Positions 30,257 to 39,350 are shown, counted from the stretch's first letter. The stretch: DNA of 64,000 bases from an uncultured Pelagibacteraceae bacterium (GCA_902613755.1 CACMIH010000001.1:1-64000); one strand, 5' to 3'. Notes: generated from the letters alone by a model not told the origin. Made by a program: numbers and translations.

Positions 30257-32509
30257 ATGTTTCAAAAATTCATTAAAACTTATGCAATAACTTCCATTTT
30301 ATTTCTTATAATTTTTTGCAATCCAGTTTTTTCTGAAATAGTCAAAAAAATTGAAATTTCTGGAAACGAAAGAATTCCTGAAGATACAATTAAAATGTTC
30401 TCTGGAATTTCGATCAATGAGAATTTGGAAACTGAAAATTTAAATGATGTAACGATAAATATATATGATTCAAATTTTTTTGAAAATGTAACTGTAAAAT
30501 TTGAAAATAATATACTTAGTATAATAGTTGTAGAAAATCCGATTATAGAGTCTATTATATTTAAAGGAATAAAGGCTGATAGAATTAAGAAAGCTATATC
30601 AGAAAATCTGAAATTAAAATCTCGTTCTTCTTTCAATGAAATTTTATTACGTTCTGATTTAGATAGAATCGCAAATGCTTTAAAAGAATTAGGTTTTTAT
30701 TTTTCTAAAGTTGATGTTTTTTTAGAAGAACTTAATGATAATAAAGTATCATTAATATATGAAGTTGATCTTGGCACTAAATCAAAAATTAAAAAAATCA
30801 CATTTATTGGAAATAAAATATTTAAAGATTCAAAACTAAGAAATGTTATAATTAGTGAAGAACATAAATTTTGGAAATTCCTTTCTGGAAGAAAATACCT
30901 AAATGAAAGTACAATCAATTTTGATAAAAATTTATTAAAGAATTTTTATTTATCGAAAGGTTATTATAATGCATCTATAAACACTTCGTTTGCCAAAATA
31001 ATTGACGAAAATCAATTTGAGTTAATTTTTAATATTAACGCAAACGATAAATATTATTTTAACAAGTTAAGTTTAAAAATACCAAAGGATTTTGATGAAA
31101 GAAATTTTATAAGTTTAAAAAAACTTTTCAAGAAAGCCGAAGGTGAAATTTATTCAGTTAACGTTGTAAAAAAAATTTTAGATGAAATAGACTATATTAC
31201 TACAACTGAAGAATATCATTCAATATCCTCAACTGTAGATGAAAAAATTGTTGATAATAAAATTAATTTAACTTTTGAAATAATGGAAACAGAAAAATTG
31301 GTTGTAGAGAAAATAAATGTTTATGGAAATAATGTTACACATGAGTCTGTTATCAGAAATAAACTTGCAATTGATGAGGGAGATCCCTTTAATGAAATTT
31401 TACAAGCAAAATCCATAAATAATTTAAAATCACTTAATTTTTTTAAGAGTGTTAAATCAGATGTTTTAGAGGGAAGTTTAGATAATTCGAAAATAATAAA
31501 TATTTATATTGAAGAAAAGGCAACAGGAGAGATAACTGCTGGAGCAGGTGTTGGTACAACTGGTGGAACTGTTACCGCAGGTGTTAAAGAAAATAATTAT
31601 TTAGGTAAAGGTGTGAGCGTGGAAGCTAACGCAACTATTGATGAAGAATCTATGAAAGGTTTATTTAGAGTTAATAATCCAAATTATAAAAATAGTGATA
31701 CATCTGTATCAGCTTCTGTTGAAGCTATTGAAATCGATAGAATGCAGGATTTTGGTTACAAGAATAATAAAGTGGGATTTTCTATAGGCTCATCTTTTGA
31801 ATTTTTGGATGATTTTAATTTAGGTCTTTCAACATCTTCATTTTATGAAAAAATTGAAACCGATTCTACGGCATCAGCCAGACAAAAAAAACAAGAGGGT
31901 AATTATTGGGATACATTTATAAAGACTAGTTTTGATTTAGATAAAAGAAATCAAGTATTTCAAACTTCAAAAGGATTTAGAAGTAGATATATTTTAGACT
32001 TACCAGTTATTTCAGATACCAATACATTGACTAATCACTTTGATTATAAGGTTTATACCCAATTATATGATCAGAATGTTTCATCAGCATCTTTTTTCTT
32101 TAAAGCCGCAAAATCAATTACAAATGAGGATATTAAATTAACTGAAAGATTGTTTGTTCCTTCTAAGAATTTAAGAGGTTTTGAAAGAGGTAAAATAGGA
32201 CCAAAGGATGGAAATGATTTTATAGGTGGTAATTTTGTATCCGCAATAAATTTAAGTACATCACTACCACAGGTTTTAGAAAATTTACAAAATATGGATG
32301 TAGTTCTATTTTTTGACGCAGCAAATGTATGGGGTGTTGATTATGATTCATCTCTGGACACAAATGATACAATTAGATCTTCGATTGGTATTGGTTTAGA
32401 CTGGTTTACATTACTTGGCCCTTTAAATTTTTCTTTAGCTGTACCATTGACAAAAGATACTACCGATAAAACTGAAAGTTTTAGATTTAATTTAGGAACG
32501 ACGTTTTAA
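30257..32509 (+). CDS. bamA: Outer membrane protein assembly factor BamA
   Basis: Core of the outer-membrane beta-barrel insertase, 750 residues. An N-terminal hydrophobic signal (about 8-27) is followed by five POTRA repeats, for example EIVKKIEISGNERIPEDTI and KLVVEKINVYGNNVTHESV. The C-terminal barrel of about 340 residues ends in FRFNLGTTF, a typical C-terminal beta signal with terminal Phe. The loop-6 motif appears as NLRGFERGKIGP. The next gene encodes a Skp-like chaperone, a usual partner. Confidence 0.96.
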   Translation: MFQKFIKTYAITSILFLIIFCNPVFSEIVKKIEISGNERIPEDTIKMFSGISINENLETENLNDVTINIYDSNFFENVTVKFENNILSIIVVENPIIESIIFKGIKADRIKKAISENLKLKSRSSFNEILLRSDLDRIANALKELGFYFSKVDVFLEELNDNKVSLIYEVDLGTKSKIKKITFIGNKIFKDSKLRNVIISEEHKFWKFLSGRKYLNESTINFDKNLLKNFYLSKGYYNASINTSFAKIIDENQFELIFNINANDKYYFNKLSLKIPKDFDERNFISLKKLFKKAEGEIYSVNVVKKILDEIDYITTTEEYHSISSTVDEKIVDNKINLTFEIMETEKLVVEKINVYGNNVTHESVIRNKLAIDEGDPFNEILQAKSINNLKSLNFFKSVKSDVLEGSLDNSKIINIYIEEKATGEITAGAGVGTTGGTVTAGVKENNYLGKGVSVEANATIDEESMKGLFRVNNPNYKNSDTSVSASVEAIEIDRMQDFGYKNNKVGFSIGSSFEFLDDFNLGLSTSSFYEKIETDSTASARQKKQEGNYWDTFIKTSFDLDKRNQVFQTSKGFRSRYILDLPVISDTNTLTNHFDYKVYTQLYDQNVSSASFFFKAAKSITNEDIKLTERLFVPSKNLRGFERGKIGPKDGNDFIGGNFVSAINLSTSLPQVLENLQNMDVVLFFDAANVWGVDYDSSLDTNDTIRSSIGIGLDWFTLLGPLNFSLAVPLTKDTTDKTESFRFNLGTTF

Positions 32510-33019
32510 ATGCATAATACAAAAAAAATCTTTGTATTTTTTTTTTTAATCTCATTAATTATAAATACTCAAGCATACGCAAAAACAGCTTTTTTGGATT
32601 TAGATTTTGTATTTCAAAATTCTAATCTAGGAAAAAAAATTTCAGATAAACTTGAAAAATTAAACTCTAAAAATCTTGAATTATTAAAAAATAGAGAAAC
32701 TGAATTTATGAAAGAGGAAAATGAATTAAAAAAAATAAAAAATTTAATTTCAGAGGATGAATTTAAGAAAAAACTTAATGAATTAAGTGACAAGTTAAAT
32801 CAATATAAGGTTGAAAAAAAAACAATAGGATCAGATTTTAATAAAATTAAAAATGATGAGTTAAAGTTATTTTTTCAACAGATTAACCCAATTATTCAAG
32901 AATATATGAATAATAAAAATATAAATTTACTATTAGAGAAAAAAAATATATTTATTGGTAAAGCAGAAAACGACATTACTTCTGATATTTTAAATGCTGT
33001 AAATAATGAATTTAAATAA
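32510..33019 (+). CDS. skp: OmpH/Skp-family periplasmic chaperone
   Basis: A 169-residue protein with a signal peptide (about 5-24, then AYA-KTA) and a long lysine/glutamate-rich coiled coil (about 40-125), the tentacle architecture of Skp. The TAFLDLDFVFQNSNLGKK segment matches the OmpH family start. It holds unfolded outer-membrane proteins in the periplasm for delivery to BamA, which it directly follows. One base overlaps fabZ. Confidence 0.88.
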   Translation: MHNTKKIFVFFFLISLIINTQAYAKTAFLDLDFVFQNSNLGKKISDKLEKLNSKNLELLKNRETEFMKEENELKKIKNLISEDEFKKKLNELSDKLNQYKVEKKTIGSDFNKIKNDELKLFFQQINPIIQEYMNNKNINLLLEKKNIFIGKAENDITSDILNAVNNEFK

Positions 33020-33465
33020 TGACAGAGCTAAATAAACAACAAATTATTGATCTTCTACCACACAGAGAACCAATGCTTTTAATTAACAGATTGTTTAATA
33101 TCAAAAAACTTCAATCTGCTGAAGCTGAAGTTTTGGTCAGAAAAAATAGTTTTTTTGTTCAGGGACATTTTCCTGGACAACCTGTTATGCCTGGTGTCTT
33201 AATCGTAGAGTCTTTTGGTCAGGCTGCAGCTGCATTAACCGCAAATGGTTTAGAAAAATCTACTTATGATGATAAATTAGTTTTTTTAATGTCTATAGAA
33301 AAAGCTCGCTTTAGAAATCCGGTTATACCTGATTGCAATTTAATACTCAATATTGAAGCAATGAGATCACACGGGAGAGTTTGGAAATATAAAGGAGAAG
33401 CTTTTGTAGATGGAAAAAAGATGGCTGATGCAATTTGGTCAGCAACCATAGTTGATAAGAAATAA
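33019..33465 (+). CDS. fabZ: 3-hydroxyacyl-[acyl-carrier-protein] dehydratase FabZ
   Basis: Fatty-acid elongation dehydratase, 148 residues, hot-dog fold. The catalytic pair is His50 in GHFPGQPVMPGV and Glu64 in LIVESFGQAA; PHREPMLLINR is the usual N-terminal motif. It competes with LpxA for hydroxyacyl-ACP, which explains the clustering with lpx genes. In many proteobacteria the order is lpxD-fabZ-lpxA; here fabZ precedes lpxD. Confidence 0.97.
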   Translation: MTELNKQQIIDLLPHREPMLLINRLFNIKKLQSAEAEVLVRKNSFFVQGHFPGQPVMPGVLIVESFGQAAAALTANGLEKSTYDDKLVFLMSIEKARFRNPVIPDCNLILNIEAMRSHGRVWKYKGEAFVDGKKMADAIWSATIVDKK

Positions 33466-33496
33466 ATAGCAATAATTATTGATAACTAATTATATT

Positions 33497-33514
33497 TTGC
33501 TTTGATAAAAGCAA
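33497..33514 (+). promoter_or_regulatory. Hairpin directly before the lpxD start codon
   Basis: TTGCTTT (33497-33503) and AAAGCAA (33508-33514) form a perfect 7-bp stem around a GATA loop. It ends two bases before the ATG at 33517. No other ribosome-binding purines lie in the 51-base fabZ/lpxD gap, so the stem occupies the site where a ribosome would bind. No T-run follows, which argues against a terminator. Confidence 0.45.
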
Positions 33515-33516
33515 TT

Positions 33517-34497
33517 ATGTCTAATCCTTTCTTTAAAAATCAAGGACCATTCAACTTTTCTGAAGTAATAAATTTTCTTAATATAAAAAGCACTAAAATT
33601 AATGAAGAATTTAAAATCAATGATATTAAAGATTTACAAAGTTCTACAAATAAAGACATAACTTTTTTTCATTCTAAAAAATATAAAGATATAGCAAAAA
33701 AAACCAAAGCATCTGTTTGTTTGACTACAGAAGTATTAAAAAAAGAATTGCCAGATACATGTATTCCTTTAATTGTTGGAAACGTATTAGTTTCTATTTC
33801 AAAATTAACTTCTAAATTCTATCCTGAATCTATATATGATGAATTTGATGAAACAGTTAGTTTAATAGAGGATACAGAGTTTAAAAGTAAAATTAAATTT
33901 GGTAAAAATTCATTAATAGGAAAAAATGTATCCATAGGAAGTAATTGTAAAATAGGCCATAACACAATTTTAGAAAAAAATGTTGTGATAGGTGATAATT
34001 GTTCTATAGGTTCGAATACAATTATTAGAAATAGTGTAGTAAAAAATAATGTTAGAATTTTAGACAATTGTGTTATTGGAAAAAATGGCTTTGGTTTTTT
34101 TCCTGATAAAAATAATAATATAAGATATCCTCACATAGGTATTGTTTTTATTGATGACAATTGTGAGATAGGTTGTGGCTCAACTATAGATAGAGGATCA
34201 ATGTCAAACACGATAATAGGAAAGAATACTTATTTAGATAATCAAATTCATATAGCCCATAATGTAAAAATAGGAGAAAATTCGATAATAGCGGGTCAAG
34301 TGGGTATTGCAGGAAGTTCTATAATTGGAAATAATGTAAGGATAGGTGGACAAGCTGGAATTTCTGGACATTTAAAAATAGGAAATAATGTTGATATTGC
34401 AGGTGGCTCTGGAGTAATTAAAGATATTCCAAGCAACTCAAAAGTAATGGGATATCCAGCAAAAAATTTAAGAGACTTTTTAAAAGAAAATAGATGA
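33517..34497 (+). CDS. lpxD: UDP-3-O-acylglucosamine N-acyltransferase
   Basis: Third step of lipid A synthesis; adds the second 3-hydroxyacyl chain from ACP. It is a left-handed parallel beta-helix protein with a run of hexapeptide repeats from about residue 105 to 310 and the catalytic-His segment NQIHIAHNVKIGEN. The ATG at 33517 gives 326 residues. The frame extends to a TTG at 33502, but that codon lies within the hairpin and adds only five residues. The stop overlaps lpxA by four bases. Confidence 0.94.
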   Translation: MSNPFFKNQGPFNFSEVINFLNIKSTKINEEFKINDIKDLQSSTNKDITFFHSKKYKDIAKKTKASVCLTTEVLKKELPDTCIPLIVGNVLVSISKLTSKFYPESIYDEFDETVSLIEDTEFKSKIKFGKNSLIGKNVSIGSNCKIGHNTILEKNVVIGDNCSIGSNTIIRNSVVKNNVRILDNCVIGKNGFGFFPDKNNNIRYPHIGIVFIDDNCEIGCGSTIDRGSMSNTIIGKNTYLDNQIHIAHNVKIGENSIIAGQVGIAGSSIIGNNVRIGGQAGISGHLKIGNNVDIAGGSGVIKDIPSNSKVMGYPAKNLRDFLKENR

Positions 34498-35273
34498 TAC
34501 ATAAAACTGCTTTAATAGATCCAAAAGCTAAAATAGATAGCTCCGTTGAAGTTGGAGCATATTCTATAATTGGACCTAATGTTGAAATTGGTCAAAATAC
34601 AAAAATTCAATCTCATGTAAGTATTGTTGGTCACACTATTATTGGCAATGATAATAGATTTTTTCCATTCTCATCTATTAATATTCCTCAGGATCTTAAA
34701 TATAATGGAGAAGAAAGCAAAACTATCATAGGAGATAATAATACTATAAGAGAATATGTTACAATTAATCCAGGCACAACTGGTGGCGGTGGCATCACAA
34801 AAATTGGAAATAATTGTTTGTTTATGGTTTCAGCACATATAGCCCATGATTGCATAGTTGGGGATAATGTTATTTTGGCTAATAATGTTCCACTAGGAGG
34901 ACATGCCCACATTGAGGACAATGTAATCATAGGAGGAAACTCCGCAGTTCAACAATTTACCAGAGTTGGTAGATCAGCTATGATTGGAGGTATGTGTGGA
35001 GTAGTTAGAGATATTATTCCTTATGGTATAGCACATGGAAATAGAAGCATTCTTCAAGGTTTAAATTTGATTGGTCTAAGAAGAAAAAATGTACCAAATA
35101 AAGAAATTAAAATTTTAAGTGAGGCGTATAAAGTAATATTTAAGAATGAAAACTTAACTGAAAATATAAATAATTTAAGTAAAGAATTAAAGAAAAGTGA
35201 ATTAGTTAAGGAAGTGGTGAATTTCCTAGAAAAAGATAAAAAAAGACCAATATGCACACCATTTTCAAAATAA
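34494..35273 (+). CDS. lpxA: UDP-N-acetylglucosamine O-acyltransferase
   Basis: First enzyme of lipid A synthesis, 259 residues. Hexapeptide repeats fill residues 1-190, followed by a helical C-terminal domain. Catalytic His118 lies in SAHIAHDCIVGDN, together with His115, matching the active-site pair of characterised LpxA. Acyl-chain preference cannot be read reliably. It is followed after four bases by lpxI. Confidence 0.97.
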   Translation: MIHKTALIDPKAKIDSSVEVGAYSIIGPNVEIGQNTKIQSHVSIVGHTIIGNDNRFFPFSSINIPQDLKYNGEESKTIIGDNNTIREYVTINPGTTGGGGITKIGNNCLFMVSAHIAHDCIVGDNVILANNVPLGGHAHIEDNVIIGGNSAVQQFTRVGRSAMIGGMCGVVRDIIPYGIAHGNRSILQGLNLIGLRRKNVPNKEIKILSEAYKVIFKNENLTENINNLSKELKKSELVKEVVNFLEKDKKRPICTPFSK

Positions 35274-35277
35274 TAAG

Positions 35278-36063
35278 ATGATAGGACTATTTTTAGGTGA
35301 TACTGAATTTTCAGAAATAGTTCTCAACAAAATAAAAAAGATTAAAAAAAAATATTTTATATTAGATTTTTCAAAAACAAATAAATTTAAGAAATATAAA
35401 AACTCTTACAAAATCAGCATAGGAAAATTTGGAGCAATAATAAATTTAATAAAAGCTAAAAAATGTAAAAGAGTTTTATTTGCTGGTAAAATAGCTAAAC
35501 CTAATTTTTCATCTTTAAGATTAGACTTTAAAGGAATATATTATATGCCAGGTGTCATTAAAGCAGCCAATATAGGCGATGCTGCTATAATTAAAACAAT
35601 AATAAAAATATTATATAATGAAGGAATTAAAGTCATAAGTTCTATATATTTTAATCCCGAGCTTTCATTGAAGAAGGGAAATTACTCAAAACTTAAACCT
35701 AATAAGCAGGACTATATTTCTATTAAAAAAGGCATGACTTTTTTCAAAAAAACAAAGAGCCTAGATCATGTTCAAGCACTTGTAATTAAAAATGATAAAA
35801 TTTTAGCTAAAGAAGGCAGGGAGGGAACTAAAATAATGCTATCAAAATTAAGAAAAAAAAAAGGAGGTATTTTAATAAAATTTCCAAAACAGAAACAAGA
35901 TCTTAGAATGGATTTACCAACAATTGGTTTACAAACTTTTAAAGATATAAAAAAATATGGATTAAAGGGTGTGGTTATGCAGTCCAAAAAAAATATTTTT
36001 TTAAATAAAACCAAATGCATTGATTTCGCAAATAAAAACAAGATATTTATTACCGTAATATGA
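35278..36063 (+). CDS. lpxI: UDP-2,3-diacylglucosamine pyrophosphatase LpxI
   Basis: Hydrolyses UDP-2,3-diacylglucosamine to lipid X. It is the alphaproteobacterial replacement for LpxH. The 261-residue protein has the DUF1009/LpxI architecture, including AGKIAKPNFSSLRLD, GDAAIIKTIIKIL, the QALVIKNDKILAKEGREGT segment and RMDLPTIGLQTF near the C-terminus. Its place between lpxA and lpxB supports the call. The four-base overlap ATGA joins it to lpxB. Confidence 0.93.
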   Translation: MIGLFLGDTEFSEIVLNKIKKIKKKYFILDFSKTNKFKKYKNSYKISIGKFGAIINLIKAKKCKRVLFAGKIAKPNFSSLRLDFKGIYYMPGVIKAANIGDAAIIKTIIKILYNEGIKVISSIYFNPELSLKKGNYSKLKPNKQDYISIKKGMTFFKKTKSLDHVQALVIKNDKILAKEGREGTKIMLSKLRKKKGGILIKFPKQKQDLRMDLPTIGLQTFKDIKKYGLKGVVMQSKKNIFLNKTKCIDFANKNKIFITVI

Positions 36064-37187
36064 AAAAAATATTTATATTAACAGGTGAACCATCTGGAGA
36101 TAAGCTGGCGTCTACTGTTATTTCTAAACTCAAATCTCAAAATCCAAACATTGAATATTTATGTGTTGGAGGAAACCATTTAAAAAAATTAGGTATTAAT
36201 TCAATTTTTAATTTAAGTGAAATTACTTATCTTGGTTTTACAAGTATAATTCTAAATATATTTAAAATAAGAAAAAAAATTAACCAAACCGTTAATGAAA
36301 TAATTAAATTTAATCCTGATATATTATTTTCTGTTGACAGTCCTGATTTCACAATGAGGGTGGCTGAAAAAGTAAAAAAAATAAACAAGAACATAAAGAC
36401 AATTCACTATGTTGCTCCTCAAGTTTGGATATGGAGAAAAAATCGAGTTAAAAAGATTAAGAAATTTATTGATCATATAATTTTATTATTTGATTTTGAA
36501 AAAAAATACTTTGACGAAGAAAATATTAAAAATACATTTGTTGGTCATCCCTTAATTGAAAATCATAATAATACAATAATTGAAAATATAATTCCTAAAG
36601 ATAAAAAAATTATATCTATTTTTCCTGGTAGTAGAAAATCTGAGACAGATGTATTGTTGCCAATCCTAATTAATTTTATTAAGCTTATGAATAAAAAACA
36701 TGATGGATATTATTTTTATTTTCACGCTACTGATGAAAATAAAGATTTAATTTTTTCATTAATTAAAAAACTGAATATAGAAAATGTAGATGTAGTCTCT
36801 GAAGAAAATATTAAAGCGAAAATTTTATCTAATTCAATTTTTGCTGTTTCAAAATCTGGAACAATTTCGTTACAAATTTGCAGTTCAAATATACCTTCTA
36901 TAATTATTTATAAACTAAGTTTTATAAATTTCATGATATTTAAAATGTTAGTTAATGTTAAATTTGCAAACATTATTAATATAATTAATAATCGAGAGGT
37001 TATTCCAGAATTATTGCAAAATGAATGTAATGCTGATGAAATTTATAGATCTGTAATTTATCTTTTAAAAAACCCTGAGCTTATTAAAGAACAACTATCT
37101 GATTGTTCAAAAACATTAGAAGGAATTAGATCTAAAACCTCTTCTTCTGAAGAGGCTTGTCTAGTTTTAAGAAATTATCTTAGCTAG
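36060..37187 (+). CDS. lpxB: Lipid-A-disaccharide synthase
   Basis: Glycosyltransferase (GT19) that condenses lipid X with UDP-diacylglucosamine, 375 residues. The signatures ILTGEPSGDKLAS, SVDSPDFTMRVA, YVAPQVWIWRKNR and the nucleotide-binding IFPGSRKSE segment are present. It closes the lpxD-A-I-B cluster. The last 21 bases overlap the 3' end of gltX on the other strand, leaving no room for a terminator. Confidence 0.96.
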   Translation: MKKIFILTGEPSGDKLASTVISKLKSQNPNIEYLCVGGNHLKKLGINSIFNLSEITYLGFTSIILNIFKIRKKINQTVNEIIKFNPDILFSVDSPDFTMRVAEKVKKINKNIKTIHYVAPQVWIWRKNRVKKIKKFIDHIILLFDFEKKYFDEENIKNTFVGHPLIENHNNTIIENIIPKDKKIISIFPGSRKSETDVLLPILINFIKLMNKKHDGYYFYFHATDENKDLIFSLIKKLNIENVDVVSEENIKAKILSNSIFAVSKSGTISLQICSSNIPSIIIYKLSFINFMIFKMLVNVKFANIINIINNREVIPELLQNECNADEIYRSVIYLLKNPELIKEQLSDCSKTLEGIRSKTSSSEEACLVLRNYLS

Positions 37188-38567
37188 TCTTTTTAAAACT
37201 TCTTCTTTACCAAGAGCCATAACTATATCATATAATCCAGGACCAAACTTTGATCCTGTCAAACCAATCCGTACAGGCTGACCCACTCCTTTAAAATTTG
37301 TATCATTTTTTTTTATTAAATTATTTACTACAGGCTCTAAATTTTCCTTATTTATATTTGATATAGATGATAATTCTTTAATAAATTCTGAAATAATTTT
37401 TTTAGCTTTATCATCTATTAATTTAATATCATCTTCATTAAAGTTAACTTCATCATTGATGATAAATTTTGAATTATTATAAATGTCTTCTAAGGTTTTA
37501 GCCTTATTTTTTAAAAATGATAATGAGGATCTAACTTTTGGTTCTTTATCATCTTGAATTTTTTCTTTATAGGTTCTGCAATATTCATCTAGACATTGAT
37601 AAAGATCGTTCTCATCGATTGTTTTTATATAGTGTTCATTCATTGATAATATTCTACTCATATCTAGTTTTGATGGCGATTTACCAATACCTTCTAAATT
37701 AAAGTGTTCAATGCTCTCTTCTAGAGTAAATATTTCTTTATCTTGATATGACCATCCTAGTCTGAGTAAATAATTTCTTAATGCATCAGGCATGATGCCT
37801 ATTTTTGAGTAATCATCCAAAGTTGAGGCATTATCTCTTTTGGAAAGCTTTTTACCCTCAATAGTATGAATTAATGGAATATGTGCAAATTCTGGAACAA
37901 CCCAATCCATTGCCTGGTATATTTGTATTTGTTTAAAAGTATTTATTTTATGATCATCTCCTCTGATTATATGAGTCATTCCCATTTGATGATCGTCAAC
38001 AGTTGCAGACAAGTTGTAAGTTGGTGTTCCATCTTTTCTTAAAATTATAAAATCTTCTATTGTATTATTTTCAATTTCAACATCTCCTTGAACTAAATCT
38101 TTAAGTTTTGTATTTCCCTCTATTTTACTTTTAAATCTAATTACGGGTTTAATATCTTTAGGAGCATCTTTTTCATCAGCATCTCTCCATTTTCTATTAT
38201 AAATATATGGCAACTTTTTTTGCCTAGCTCTTTTTTTTTGTTCTTCTATTTCTCCAGCAGAGCAGTAACATTTATATGCATTACCTTTTTGTAATAATTC
38301 ATTAGCAATTTTAATATGATTTTCTATTTTTTGTGATTGAACATACTCTTCACCATCATGTTCAATTCCTATCCACTTCAATGATTTAATAATTTGTATT
38401 TTATGTTCCTCTTTTGATCTTTCTTTATCAGTATCTTCAATTCTTAGGTGAAATGTTCCTTTTTGATTTTTAGAGAACAACCAATTAAATAAGGCAGTTC
38501 TAACCCCTCCAATATGAAGAGCTCCAGTAGGGGATGGAGCAAAACGTGTTGCTACTTTAGACATCAA
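37167..38567 (-). CDS. gltX: Glutamyl-tRNA synthetase
   Basis: Class I synthetase, 466 residues. RFAPSPTGALHIGGVRTALFN holds the HIGH-type motif and KLSKRDN the KMSKS-type motif. The C-terminal anticodon-binding cage is of normal length. The start is ATGATG, so residue 1 or 2 is the true start. It lies 19 bases downstream of lexA and may share its transcript. The 3' end overlaps lpxB tail to tail. Confidence 0.96.
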   Translation of the reverse strand: MMSKVATRFAPSPTGALHIGGVRTALFNWLFSKNQKGTFHLRIEDTDKERSKEEHKIQIIKSLKWIGIEHDGEEYVQSQKIENHIKIANELLQKGNAYKCYCSAGEIEEQKKRARQKKLPYIYNRKWRDADEKDAPKDIKPVIRFKSKIEGNTKLKDLVQGDVEIENNTIEDFIILRKDGTPTYNLSATVDDHQMGMTHIIRGDDHKINTFKQIQIYQAMDWVVPEFAHIPLIHTIEGKKLSKRDNASTLDDYSKIGIMPDALRNYLLRLGWSYQDKEIFTLEESIEHFNLEGIGKSPSKLDMSRILSMNEHYIKTIDENDLYQCLDEYCRTYKEKIQDDKEPKVRSSLSFLKNKAKTLEDIYNNSKFIINDEVNFNEDDIKLIDDKAKKIISEFIKELSSISNINKENLEPVVNNLIKKNDTNFKGVGQPVRIGLTGSKFGPGLYDIVMALGKEEVLKRLAKIIS

Positions 38568-38586
38568 TGTTGTTTAGACTATTTTT

Positions 38587-39264
38587 TTAGAAGTTTCTAT
38601 ATAAAGATACTAAAACTCCTTGAACTTTTACTCTATCAGGTCCAAAAATCTTAGTTTCATAGTTTCTATTAGCACTTTCAAGCGCCACAACTTTACCTTT
38701 TTTTCGAATTCTTTTTAACATTGCTTCATGCTCATCTATTAATGCAACAACAATTTTACCATTATCAGCAGTATCTGTTCTTTTAATAATAACAGTATCA
38801 CCTTCATGTATCCCTGCATCTATCATAGAGTCACCTTGAACTTTTAATCCAAAGTAATCACCATTTTTTTCTAAATTATTTGGTAGTGGAATTCTAGAAA
38901 CCTCATTTTGTATCGCTTCAACAGGTGTTCCAGCTGCAATTTTTCCAAGCACTGGTACTTCTACTTCATCAGATTTAGTTTGTTCTTCATCTAGCCCACC
39001 TTTAATCACACTAGGTGAAAAACTATTATAAATATCATTTGCAGAGGCTGTTTCTGGTAATTTAATTACCTCTAAGGCTCTTGCTTTGTGAGCTAATCTT
39101 TTAATAAAACCTCTTTCCTCTAAAGCACTAATCAATCTATGAATACCTGATTTAGATTTTAAATTAAGAGACTGTTTCATCTCTTCATATGAAGGAGATA
39201 CGCCAGAGCTTCTCAACTTCTTGTTGATAAATAAAAGTAAGTTTTTTTGTTTTTTTGTTAGCAT
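38587..39264 (-). CDS. lexA: LexA repressor
   Basis: SOS repressor with RecA-stimulated self-cleavage, 225 residues. The N-terminal winged helix covers about 1-65. The cleavage site is Ala111-Gly112 in GKIAAGTPVEA. Catalytic Ser146 (GDSM) and Lys184 (AMLKRI) form the dyad. It carries the 20-residue insertion between domains typical of alphaproteobacterial LexA. Two SOS-box-like sites lie in its own promoter region. Confidence 0.96.
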   Translation of the reverse strand: MLTKKQKNLLLFINKKLRSSGVSPSYEEMKQSLNLKSKSGIHRLISALEERGFIKRLAHKARALEVIKLPETASANDIYNSFSPSVIKGGLDEEQTKSDEVEVPVLGKIAAGTPVEAIQNEVSRIPLPNNLEKNGDYFGLKVQGDSMIDAGIHEGDTVIIKRTDTADNGKIVVALIDEHEAMLKRIRKKGKVVALESANRNYETKIFGPDRVKVQGVLVSLYRNF

Positions 39265-39266
39265 AA

Positions 39267-39281
39267 GAACAAATATCGTAC
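39267..39281 (-). promoter_or_regulatory. Second SOS-box-like site before lexA
   Basis: On the minus strand the bases read GTAC, seven bases, GTTC, one mismatch from the alphaproteobacterial LexA consensus GTTC-N7-GTTC. It ends two bases before the lexA ATG, where bound LexA would also block translation initiation signals. It is weaker than the perfect site 7 bases upstream. Confidence 0.45.
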
Positions 39282-39288
39282 AAATAAT

Positions 39289-39303
39289 GTTCTATAAAAG
39301 TTC
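39289..39303 (+). promoter_or_regulatory. SOS box (LexA operator) of lexA
   Basis: GTTC, seven bases (TATAAAA), GTTC on the plus strand is an exact match to the alphaproteobacterial LexA box GTTC-N7-GTTC. It lies 24 bases upstream of the lexA start. On the minus strand it overlaps a possible -10 (TATAGA, 39296-39291) with TTGTTA (39317-39312) as a -35 at a rather short spacing of 15. Autoregulation of lexA is expected. Confidence 0.75.
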
Positions 39304-39322
39304 TTTTAAATTAACAATACTA

Positions 39323-39350
39323 AAAAAACATGCAAAATAAGGCTTTATTT
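39323..39350 (-). terminator. Weak terminator candidate after trpC
   Basis: On the minus strand, directly after the trpC stop, AAATAA (39350-39345) and TTATTT (39340-39335) form a 6-bp stem with loop AGCC. A run of seven T follows (39329-39323), offset by five bases. The stem is all A-T, so efficiency is doubtful. Its position between trpC and the lexA promoter is sensible. Confidence 0.35.

Noticed and set aside
30280-30636. 118-codon minus-strand frame opposite the bamA start
   Set aside because: Hydrophobic, biased composition produced by reading AT-rich coding DNA backwards; overlaps the signal peptide and POTRA region of bamA.
33471-33480. AATAATTATT palindrome after fabZ
   Set aside because: Short A-T-only palindromes are expected often by chance at this base composition.
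33502-33516. TTG start for lpxD five codons upstream
   Set aside because: The codon falls inside the stem-loop and adds no conserved residues; ATG at 33517 is preferred.
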